This document shows positions 1-10,700 of a stretch of 64,000 bases of DNA, piece by piece (the stretch's first letter is position 1; every line of letters begins with the position of its first letter). The stretch covers positions 7,791,371-7,855,370 of the forward strand of contig JAGGNK010008781.1 of the NCBI GenBank assembly GCA_017590115.1, read 5' to 3'. The notes beneath the pieces are model-generated. The model saw only the letters and a list, made by a program, of their open reading frames with translations. It did not search any database and was not told the DNA's origin. The position numbers and the translations under genes were made by a program. This DNA comes from Montifringilla adamsi. Lineage: Eukaryota; Chordata; Aves; Passeriformes; Passeridae.

Positions 1-3000
1 GTTACAGAGACTTTCATAGAGAGACCAGTGCTGGTACAGTGCCAGGCGCAGGCTGAGCAGGAGTTATGGCAAACAATGGCAAACACAAATATCCTCTGAC
101 CCTACAAACTCCACAAGTAGGAAAGGATTCAGCTGCCCTTACGTATTGCATGTCTGTGCTGCATAACATGCAGTGAGAAGCTCAGGTGATGTAACCCAAG
201 GGCAGCAATGGTGACTTGTGACCAGGTCTGAAAGGTTAAGCTGAACTGAAGCCCCACGAGCAGCTGAAAGAGGGACCCATGCACAACAAAACATTTGGAT
301 TTCCCTTTATTTTATTTCCATTCTCAGCAGAGATGGTGCTGGGATTTTTTTTTCCCCTAGATAAGAACTCCAGAGGGGTTCACCCCAGACCTTCTTTAAG
401 GATACTCATACTCAAATGCAATTCTCATGCAGTCAATGGACAGAGAATTCTCCTCATCCTCGTTGCGGTGGTTGTGGCGGGAGACGTGGCGCTGCAGGAT
501 CCCAATGTCAGTCACATACTTCATTCTGAAACAAAAACAAGGCTGTCACTTCTGCCTGGGAATTTTTGTTCTTGATTACAAAAAAATAAAAATGCTTCCT
601 AATGTCTACAGCATGAAAACTGTAGGTAGATTTTTAAACCCTCCCAACTCGTTAAATAATGTTTTTTCAATATTCATCTTTTTACCCAGGCAATTAAAAA
701 AAACCCAAAAGCCCAAACAAACAAACAAAACACCAAAAAACCAAACCAAACCAAAAAATCCACAAAAACCCCCCAAACCCGAAACAAAACAAAAACAAAA
801 AATAGACTGACCAAATAAGTTACTTATTACACATATCTATTTTAAAATGTTCATGTATTAGTAAAAATTTAACACCAGAATTTAAGTCTACACATGTAAT
901 ACTACAATTCTGATCATATCTAGTAGAAAATAAAAAAAGAGGAAAAAATATCTGAAACTTGTTATCTAAAACTGTAAAGGAACCCGGAGGATACAGAACA
1001 TACAAAAGTTTCTTCCTTTAATAAAGCTGTATCAAATTCATGCTCAGGTAAACTACCATTAAACACAATTTCCTCCCAGATCAGAAGTGATTGATTTAAA
1101 ATTTTGTGAAAAACAAAGTTAGCTTAAAAATTCTAAATAATAGAAAATATTTTTTTAGATATATACATTCCTATCTTTGGGAGGCAACAGATCACATTCA
1201 GGCACTAATATATTTAATATCACTGTTAATTACTTATATCTGTTAAAATAATATCCTTATGTTTCCTGATCTCTACTAATTGCTGCTAGCTACTCCCAAA
1301 AATAAAATTTTAAAAGGCAGACAAATAAATGAGAAAGAATAAGAAAAAAAAATATAAACTTTTTAAAAAAAAACTTTCTTACTGAGTGATTTTGTCTTGG
1401 ACCCACTGATCTGTTAGGCCAACAATAGCCCACCTAAATTTTTTGGAAAAAAAGAAATAGAAAAAAAGGTTAAACCAACAAATATTCCAGTAGAGTATAT
1501 TTAACCCTCTAAGTATGTAACAGAACAAACCAGAAACATTGTTTACCAGCAGCACAGAGAAGTTAATAGCAAAGTTATCTACTACTATTCCCTCTTTTAC
1601 AGACATAGACATAAAGCACCAGTCTCCCTTTTTCCATGCAAAACCTGTTGTTGTTTTTAATTAATTTACACAGATGCATCCTCTCATTGAAGACAAACAT
1701 CCACTCGCAAAAGAAACTGGAATCTCATATTTTGGAAAAAATAAATTTCCCAAATTATTATTTGGGAATAATAATTTCCCAAAATTATTATTCCCAAATA
1801 ATTTTGGGAAACCATGCCTGTGTTTGCGGCAGGTTTAAGCTTCCAATCTCTACAAAAAATGATGATGGAAACTTACCACAACATGTCATTCAAGTCCTTA
1901 GACATTATCCATGCCAGATCAAACATCACCATTGCAGACTACAAGAGGGAGAAGCAAAAAGACAAATGAACACAAGACACAGTTCACTAAACAAACAGAG
2001 CAGCTCAATCTGCCAAGCCCTAGGACATGTTACTAAAGCCCTAAAAATCACCCTGCAGTCTCACAGTCTGACAGCTTCTTCCTAAGATACTTAGTAGAAA
2101 GAAAAATATTCTAGAGAGCTCTGTAAACCTGCATTATATAGAAAGCAAACAATTAAATATAAATAATCAGAGAGGCCAAATGACAGAAAGAACAGTTTGA
2201 AGTTCTAAGTGCTGTGTTTGGGATATCCTGACACTTTGAAAGACAAACAACCTCCCTACATGCAAAAGTATTTTGTAAATAGATAGATACCCTTGCAAAG
2301 ATCAAAAAAAAAAAGCCATAAAGCATTAAATTAAGTTACTCATATACATATACTCTATCATATGTATGTACAACAATAAGATACAAAAATGCAAGATGCA
2401 ATAATATTATTATATTGCACAGTATTATTAAATAATTATAAAATTGTAATAATTATTACATTGGATGTTGTCCAATTACCTATACAGTCATCTTGAAGTT
2501 TTATGGCAAACAGAGTTTATACTTACTGAGGTTCCATGGTATTCATATTGTTCATAATCAAAAAGAATTTCTCGTCTAAAATGGGGAAAAAAGCCAGATT
2601 TTACTAAGTGGGGAACAGGCCATTGGAGCCAATTAAAAAAAAAAAAAAAAAGCCAGAAATGGTGATTAATATTTAAATTTCATTTAAGCAATTAAAAATA
2701 TTAAACTTGGACTAGAAATTGTTTATCTGCAAGGCAATTAGACTTTAGTAACAATGTGGAAACTGCACTGAAATGTATTCATAAAGCAGAAAGGAGAAAT
2801 ATTTATATGGCTATTCCCCAAATCCCATTTTATCTGATTTGCTCCTGCTCATTCCTATTGACTACAGTGGGATTGTAAAAGTAGAAAACAGAAGGACAAA
2901 TTTCACCCCAAGACAGACAAGATAACAATATTACAGCTGTTTTAAGTGAGCCAATGCACCTATTGGTACTCAAATTTTAAATTACTATTTACAATTTCTT

Positions 3001-6000
3001 CCATTTAAACATTTTGTTTTTATATACTAAATATCTCTCTCAACTTTCTAAACAAAATTCTAACTAAAGCATCTTACAAATCACAGCTTGCTACCTTGTG
3101 TTTGTATTCTTAACACAATTTTAATCAAAGAATGAAAGAAAAAGAAGCAACACCAGAAAAACCCATTTACACACCTGCGTGCCTCCCATTCTCGCCTTTG
3201 TCTCCTTTTCATTGTCCTCTCTATTATCTCCTGTAAATTAATTTCCAGGATGTTAAAAAGCTAGAAAAAATATTCTAATACATTAGCATCTAGATACCTC
3301 AATTATTAAACTTTAATTTTTTTAATGTAATTAAAATTCCCATTTAAAATATTTCTTTTCCTTAAAAAAAAAAAAATTGCCATTAACAACATCTAATGAG
3401 AAAAGTATTATCAAAAATATTGCCAAGGAGCACACATAACATCATTATGAAATATTTAACAGATCTGAGAAAAGCTTTTGTGTATTTGTAATTTTCTTTT
3501 GAATTGGATAGCTTCTTTGGATAAAACAGTGCCCTTTTTATATTAGTAGGAAAAAAAAGTCCAATGCTAATGGGATGATAACAAAGATAACATGAAATAT
3601 ATATTAAATCTAAGGATGTCTTTATATTTAGTTGTCCTTTAATGTTGCTGGTCTCATGCCTTTGCTTGCTTCTATAATATAAATAGAAAATATGCTACAA
3701 GTGACATGGCAAATTTAATTTCATGTGTACAATTAATATACTTTTGTTAGTTTACTGCTACAGGCACAGACAAAATGCATTGCTAAACTATTTGTGAGCT
3801 TGTGTCTTCTCAAACAGTTTTTTTGTAAAAGGAGTGAATATCTAAACAAGTTTTACTGCTAGACTGCCAAGCCCACAGCACATATTAGGAGATAGATCTC
3901 TCCAGTTCACTGATTATAAAAGAATTATGCATAAGTAAGTTCAAACAGTTTTGTTTTTTTTTTTTTAATTTGGAGAAAATATTTCTGTGTAGTTCAGATA
4001 AATAAATATTTTGTTTATGTGAAGCTATCTGTTGTTGTAGGTTATTTTTAAATCTTGAACTTGGATTTGTAATGTAATAGAACACAATTTTTAAACTCAA
4101 ATATTATTATGATGTAAAATATATGTAAATAGCAGCGTTCTTTTTCTTCCTTTCAGAACTCAGCAGTGACACCAACCTCTTCAAAACGTCTGCGCTTCTC
4201 TAGGGGCTCTGAGCCATCACTTTCATTCTCTGAGTCCTCCTCCTCCTCCTCATCTCTGAAGATGTCGTCGTAAGCAGGAACATCGAGATCATCGTCTTGC
4301 TTGACTAACAGCTTAATCTAGCAAGGAGAAAGCTGTATTTTAGAGTGACTATCTTATTTAGTGGGCAAAATGCACTCTTACTTAGAAAAGAAACTAAAAA
4401 TTCATTTAGGCTGTATTAATTCCTGGCATAACAAAATATTGGTTTTTAATACAAATACAATACTGACTTATAGAAAATAAGAGTAAAAATCCATATTCCT
4501 TTGTTAGAGCATTATTGAAAAAATTATCATTTCAATGCTTGTTAAATTAAAATAATTTGTGCTTAATACTTTAATATTTAGGTGCTGCTAGGTGCTGAGA
4601 AACAATATATGTCACATTCTGGAGGGATGTTTATCCTCTGATTTATGGCAGTTTGATTTATAGCAACAACATTAACAGGTGCTTACTACTGACAACTACC
4701 ACAGCGCTAACGTTAGAGATTTCACTACTGGAAAAAGGATTTTTTTCTGGTCATGCACACTACTACTGCAAATATTTATTTATTAATGCTACTTTCTGAC
4801 CTACAAGCTAATGTTCTAACCAGTTTTGCAAACACAGAAAAGCACTACACTGCTCTCCACCACACTGTGGGAAGGTTTTTATGAAAGGAAAGTTTTACCT
4901 GTGTGTCATTGTAAACATTCACTACATTGATCGGTCTGTGGCTGTCACATACAAAAAAAAAAGTGTCTTCTTCAGGCTGCAAGATTTCCAGAAGGTCTAC
5001 ATTGGCACCACAATTAATAAGAACAAAGTATTTGAACTGCAAAGAAAAGCAGAAAAAAAAGAGGAAGTTTATTACTTAAATTGCCAGGAAACATGGAAAA
5101 CTGAAAATATGTTTACAAAACCTACAAAGCACTCATCATTGCCAAAACTTGTGTTTACTTTCTGATATTTGATGTCTCTGAGGCAGAATTTTTTTTTTTT
5201 AAGGCAAAGCACACAATTCAGGGATGTTGGGCATTCAATACCAGCACCTTTGTATCTCAAATTGTGTGCAAACTTCATTGGACTCTATCAACATTATAGC
5301 ACATTTGTTGGAGGTGATGTTAAAAACTTGACAAGTTTATTACTGGTATGTTAAAATGTAACCACAGTTTTAAGAAACCACTAATAATAATGAGTTAAGT
5401 GTTGACATTTTAAACTGGGGAAGGGAAGCAGTTTATCTTTACAAAAGATGAGCTACAGCTCAAAATTTTTCCAGTATTTTTTCACCTGATCCTTATGCTC
5501 CAGAAAGGCAGTTTCAAGCTCTTGCCACCCAGCCACTGGCACGAGTGTGTATTGCACATGGTCACACTGAAACAAAGCCTGCAAGGAAGCAACAGCTGTG
5601 AGCAGAGGGGAGGGGAAACAGCCTCTCTGCAACGCTACACCAGCCAGGACTCTATTCCATACAAACCCTTACAATAAAGGCATCCCAAATAACAAATCTG
5701 CATGAGCTCTGAGACTACCACTCACCAGCTTTAAGTGCCACAACTCATGGAAGCAAATGTTACAAAAGCAGATTAAAGCTTCCCCCTCTCCCCAGTTCAC
5801 ACATATTTTCCCCAGGGCATACATATTTTCTCCTACTGTCAGCCTGCAGTGACAATGAACCAAGACTTACTTGGAGGATTTTACAAGCACATAATGCGTC
5901 AACATCTGAAGCAACAAGAAGAAGAACACGCTGTAAAAATAAGAAAATAATAGGATTAATGTAGGTGCCAAATCGAGCGTGCTGGTACGTTAAATGCATA

Positions 6001-7113
6001 GAACACTGAGACACCAGAAAATCAGATAGAGATTATCACAAGGATAAGACAAGATTGCTTCTGAATGGACACTGCAACCAAAATTAACCAGTTTGAATAT
6101 CTGTCAATATTAAAAACAAGCAACTCCACATTCCCAAAGTTTCACACCTAGTCAAGGCCTACAATTATTTTCATTGTGTTTAGAATGACCTTTGTTTTCA
6201 GCACAGATCTGCAACAGTTTCAACTAAAAAAAATTCCAATAGCAAAAGGAAGAGCAAGACAACTCAGGAAAGAAATTCTTTCCCTGAAATCAAGGTTGTT
6301 TTAGGGAGGCGGGGGCAGGGAGAGGTTGGCTGGTTTGATTTTTGTTTGTTTGTTTTGGTAGAGAGTTGTTTTAGGTCTTAGGGGAAGGGTGTTTTGAGAT
6401 TTTGCTCACAGCTGGAGAAATGAAGATAAATGCTTTCATTTGCACAGCCCATAATATCGTGTCATTGGTAGAAATGCCAAAAGATTGTCCAACAAAAGCT
6501 TCACCACCTTACCACAGTGATGGGAGCTAAGTAAGCCCTGGGTTAAACATACAAGTAGCAAACAGATGTGCTATAAGACTGCAGGAAAAACATTAAAGAT
6601 GACAGAAAACAGTATTTAGTGTCTAGGCAAATAACAGCAAAGCATTAGAGAGATATTAAAATAAATAGTTCAGAGATGTCATGGTTAAGCAAGAGATCCA
6701 GAACACACAAGAACACTTTTGCAGAAGGAGGCGAACGGTAAGTGAAATCCCTGGCGAGACCTCACCGCGCTCGGCTGCTTTGTCCCGGTTCCCAAGGGTG
6801 GGGAAGGGGAAAACGCCCGGGAAAGGGATCTTTACCGCCCGGGTGACGGCCGGACCGGCGGCCCTCAGCGCGGCCGCGCTGCTCCCCGGCCCTCAGCCCC
6901 CGGAGCGAGGCCGGCACCGGCCCAGAGCACCGCAGCGCCTCAGCCGCCGCGGGCAGAGCGGGGACGCCCCGCACCGACTCTGCGCCGTGAGGCGGCGGGA
7001 AGCGCGGCAGCCCAGAGCGGGGAGAGAACCACCCCGGGCGGGTGGCGGCGCGCTGCCCGCACCTGGGTGACGATCAGGTCGTAGAACTCCCGGCGGCAGT
7101 CGGAGACGAACAT
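1..7113 (-). CDS. CDC45: CDC45, replication initiation factor, N-terminal half (partial, exons 1-11)
   Basis: Cdc45 joins MCM2-7 and GINS to form the CMG helicase that unwinds DNA at forks; it acts in the nucleus. Coding exons, in transcript order on the minus strand: 7063-7113, 5871-5930, 5486-5578, 4899-5036, 4177-4317, 3175-3230, 2527-2575, 1877-1938, 1383-1433, 406-525, 1-52 (continues off the left edge). All junctions keep frame and give 291 residues, about half of the family's usual 566. It starts [17 protein letters not shown]. Residues about 18-37 hold the SDVDALCA segment and about 98 on hold CDSHRP, remnants of the DHH/RecJ phosphoesterase fold that lost catalysis. An acidic, serine-rich stretch followed by KRRR (exon 5) fits the known disordered loop and a nuclear signal. 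The exon 5 donor (GTTGGT) is weak. The exon 10 donor is U12-like. The gene is divergent from UFD1. Identification is secure; the C-terminal half is outside the window. Confidence 0.97.
53..405 (-). other. CDC45: CDC45 intron 10, U12-type splice signals
   Basis: On the minus strand the donor after exon 10 reads GTATCCTTA, matching the minor-spliceosome 5' site consensus at nearly every base. Near the acceptor, 63-70 reads GCCATAAC in sense, a partial match to the U12 branch site, with the branch adenosine about 11-12 bases before the CAG acceptor at 53-55. There is no strong polypyrimidine tract there. The phase is fixed by protein homology ([13 protein letters not shown]). Classification as U12-type is inferred from these motifs. 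Confidence 0.75.
694..804. repeat. A/C-rich low-complexity tract in CDC45 intron 9
   Basis: About 110 bases consist almost entirely of A and C in irregular AAAC, CCAAA and ACAAA units. This tract explains the open frame that reads through it on the plus strand. It is a simple low-complexity sequence with no coding support. Confidence 0.8.
1746..1811. repeat. 66-bp AT-rich nested palindrome in CDC45 intron 8
   Basis: The inner arms 1761-1775 and 1784-1798 are perfect 15-base inverted repeats around an 8-base loop (1776-1783). The outer arms 1746-1760 and 1799-1811 are inverted repeats with a small mismatch or bulge. The loop itself repeats the TTCCCAAA core, so several alternative foldings are possible. 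It could extrude as a cruciform, or be a young inverted duplication or the remnant of a small inverted-repeat element. Confidence 0.85.
6300..6332 (+). other. G-rich tract, possible G-quadruplex, CDC45 intron 1
   Basis: Runs of three to five G separated by short spacers lie on the plus strand, so the transcript of CDC45 would carry the C-rich complement. There are three runs of three or more G followed by GG pairs, so this is a weak candidate. The rest of intron 1 (5931-7062) shows nothing else that I recognise apart from its GC-rich promoter-proximal end. Confidence 0.35.
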
Positions 7114-7668
7114 GGCGGGAACGGGCGCGCGGCGGGAACGGGCGGCAGCCGCAGGCCGCGCCCGCTCAAACTGGGCGCCAAACCAGCGCCGCGTCTCATT
7201 GGTCCGCGCCTCAAGGAGCGTTGGCCAATAGAAACGCGCTCATCCCGACTCTGCGGTGCGAGCTGCCCAATCCTTTCCGGTGCTTCGCCAATGGGATGCG
7301 AAGAAGGCGGTGACGATACGCGCTGCTGGCCAATCCTGAGAGGGCCTCGGCAGGAAGCGCCCTGCCGGGTGTTGTCGCCGCGTCCGACATCTTTGTTGCG
7401 GGCTATTTGCCTGCTTTGCCATTAAAGGGAGTCCGGAAAAGGAGCGACAGGGTAGCATCAACACTCAGTGACCGAGGAGAAGCCGAGCGAGCAGGAGGAG
7501 CTCCCAGGGATGGCCGCTTAGAAGGGCGTGAGGGCTGGCCTTCCGCCCTCACCCGCAATGGCCGCCCGAGCGGCCGGCGCCGCGCGGCACGCTGGGAGGG
7601 GCGGGGCCGAGGGTGGGGCCCGGCACAGCCCGTGAGGCGAACGAGCGGCGCTGGCCCGGCCCGGCCCG

Positions 7669-7715
7669 NNNNNNNNNNNNNNNNNNNNNNNNNNNNNNNN
7701 NNNNNNNNNNNNNNN
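7669..7715. other. Assembly gap (47 N) in GC-rich promoter
   Basis: The run of N is flanked on both sides by repeated CCCGGCCCGG-type sequence, so the gap is a GC-rich simple repeat that was not resolved. It lies about 50 bases upstream of the UFD1 start codon, in its 5' untranslated or proximal promoter region. True length is unknown. Confidence 0.98.
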
Positions 7716-7763
7716 GCCCGGCCCGGCCGCCCGCCCGAGGGAGCGCCCGCCGCCGCCGCCGCC

Positions 7764-10700
7764 ATGGTGAGAGCGGGGGGCGGCCGGGGAGGGGCCGCGT
7801 CACGGCGGCGGCGCTTCAGGAGCCCTCAGTGGGTGCTGTGGCACTCGGTGTGCTGTCGATACTGACGATTGCGTTCTTCTCTGTGTGCTGTTTTTCCTCT
7901 CTAGTTCTCTTTTAACATGTTTGACCACCCCATCCCCCGGGTGTTCCAGAACCGTTTTTCAACCCAGTACCGCTGCTTCTCGGTATCCATGCTTGCCGGA
8001 CCTAATGACAGGTCAGATGTGGAGAAAGGCGGGAAGAGTATGTGCATGTTTTATTCTGACTAATAAACTGTTGGAAGAGTGTTTGTGGATAGTGTCGAGT
8101 ATTGCAGCCTTTGGCCGGGGCAGCGGGAGCATTGAAAACACGGTGACAGTGCTGGGCAGCCTGGGTCGGGCTTTGAGGAAGGAGGAGGGCTCATGTTCCC
8201 TTGCATTACTCCGTAACTAAAAATGTTTACCAAGTGAGTCGGGGTTTATGAGTATTAGAAGGAGAGAGTCTTCATCTGTAAAGTTTCTTGTTGCAATCTG
8301 GTATCTAGTGTGAGCCATGGAATTTTGTGATTAAGGAGTTTCTCCTTCCCACCGTGTTGCACTTCGTTTAATTTGTATAAAGAAAGTAGTAGATTGGCCA
8401 ACTTAATTTTCAGGCTGTCAGAGTAATGCTGTGTTGTTTTGAGTTGGTATGGATTGAAGAGCACCTAGCAAATAAAATTAGCTTTGGGACAAATTTTCTT
8501 CAGTAAAAGTGTTGTAAAACCTTGTCTTCACTTTTATTTTATCCTGATTATAATGCTGAAATCTCCACATAGCAGGGATATTTGTCATGACTGCTTCTAC
8601 TGAGCTCTCTGTCTAAAAAGGAATTTTCTGATTTTTAGGATCTGCCCTTTTTTGAAGAGATTTTAGAGAAAGGAATGATAAAAATGTGTGTTGTGTACTC
8701 TTGTACAGATGTTTTCCTAATTTTACATTCTTATTCATTTCTGCAGTAATTATGCCACCATCAGCTTTGGATCAACTCAGTAAGTGAATACTTTATTCTG
8801 GAATAACAACATTAGCAGTAGGAGCTAATGTGTAGGCAAATACCATAGTATTTTAGTTATCTATTTAAGTCTTAAATAGACACTGTGAGAATAATTAGTT
8901 TAAAGAATGTATTTTGAAGGTATTTTTTCTGTCAGAATCCGTGGGGCTTCAGGTACAGACATCAGAAGTGTTGGGCTCCCTGAGCATTTGAAGTTCTGAG
9001 TGCAGTGCCACACTGATTTGTGTATCTGCTTTCTCTGGAGTTTTGAGCAGTTGGGATAATGGTGTGAGGGGAATCCTCTCCTGTGGTCTGGCCCATTCTC
9101 TTGGTGATGTTTGATCTCTGAAAGCTTCAGAAATGTGCTAGGGGCTTTTAATAAAGAAAACTTTTTTCTCCTTCCTCACTAGGCCGCCTTAATATTACTT
9201 ACCCCATGCTGTTCAAGCTGACCAACAAGAACTCAGACAGAATGACTCACTGTGGAGTGCTGGAGTTTGTGGCTGATGAGGGCATCTGTTACCTTCCACA
9301 CTGGGTGAGCTGCCTCGTGCTGGGCTGTCAGAACCTGAAAAGTAGGATTAGCGAGTTGCCAAGTTTAATATTAAGGAGGTGGAATGTTTCCTGGCAGTGC
9401 CTGTCTCTGCTGGTCATGTTCCTACAGCAGCCTTCAGTTCTGGCTGAGGCTCCCTCTGCAGAAGTTTAGCTTAGCAAAGCAGCCTGCTTTTAACGTGCAC
9501 CTGACAGTTCTTCCTGCAATTGCATATCCATAAGAGCTGATAAAGACAGGAGAGAGATTTGAAAACATCAGACCCATTATAGGACTTTGTGTGTTTGTTT
9601 CCTTTCTTGCAGATGATGCAGAATTTGCTGCTGGAAGAAGGAGGCCTGGTGCAAGTGGAGAGTGTGAATCTCCAAGTTGCTACTTACTCAAAATTCCAGC
9701 CACAAAGTCCAGATTTTCTTGACATCACCAATCCCAAAGCTGTGTATCCTTCCTATTCAATTATGGAATAAGGGGAAAAATTTTTCTTCCAAACTGGAAT
9801 GATCAAACAGAGCGAGCTTTTCACGTGTTGCTCATACACTTCCAGTAGTACATGGCCACTGCTGCTCCTTCTGAAAGCAAAAGGGATGGGGAGCTGATGT
9901 ACAGAGATGTGGTCAGCTGTTGGTACAAAGTGTGGTCTGAAGAAGGAGGAGTGTTGGCTTAAAATCCAATGAGTTTTGAGTGTCCCTTTGAAGAATTATG
10001 CATCCTAACATTTCCTAAAATTCTATCTGCAGTACTGATGACTTTTAAACCATGTTTGAGAAGCTAAGGATTAGAGATCTACAGTACGGTGACTTTAAGG
10101 CTTTGATGTTTTACTGAAAACAAATATTTCATCTTAACATACTCCAAAGACTGGAAAATGCATTGAGGAACTTTGCCTGTCTAACTACTGGGGATGTGAT
10201 TGCCATCAACTACAATGAAAAGGTACAGTTTAGGGTTGAGGGTTGTAGACTAAGTTTAGTTGTTGGATGTTGGTACTAAAACAATCAACCCAGAGCTGTG
10301 CAGTGTTTTGGACAAGTAAGCCCCATGGCAGATTTCACAGTTGGTTTTCTATTGGAGGGAAAATGGAGTCATCTGAGCTGCTGTTTAAATTTCTTTGAAC
10401 TCATAAGAAAATAAATGTTTGTGCTGTTGAAGGTTATAGAAGTCAAGAAAGAATTTATCCTAAATTCAGAATTTGTTTTCAAAAATGCAGGTTAAAGTAC
10501 AGTAAGAGCAAGGTGCAGTAATGGGTTCTCTGGCTTCTAAGTTAAAAACTTTTGCTATTACATTCTCTAGAGACCCTGCAGTATCTAGTCCTCAACCTAA
10601 AGAGTACTTACTTCAGCTGTGGAGGGAAAGGTTTAGATATGCTTTCCTCACACATAATGCAATCTTCAAATATCTGTGACTGTTTCAGATCTATGAGCTT

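Larger units (their letters stand above)
6760..7905. promoter_or_regulatory. CpG-island bidirectional promoter of CDC45 and UFD1
   Basis: A CpG-rich block separates the divergent start codons of CDC45 (7113, minus) and UFD1 (7764, plus), only about 650 bases apart. It holds five CCAAT boxes: reverse at 7198-7202, forward at 7225-7229, 7267-7271, 7288-7292 and 7330-7334, the usual NF-Y spacing style. An E2F-type site (TTTGGCGCCC on the minus strand, 7173-7182) and two GGCGGGAA elements (7114-7121, 7131-7138) lie near the CDC45 start, fitting the known cell-cycle control of CDC45. No TATA box is seen. Part of the island is unsequenced (N). Confidence 0.85.

Noticed and set aside
427..810. 127-residue plus-strand open frame
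   Set aside because: It is antisense to CDC45 exon 10 and then runs through an A/C-rich low-complexity tract.
1636..2085. 149-residue plus-strand open frame
   Set aside because: It crosses the AT-rich palindrome and the antisense of CDC45 exon 8; no protein family resemblance.
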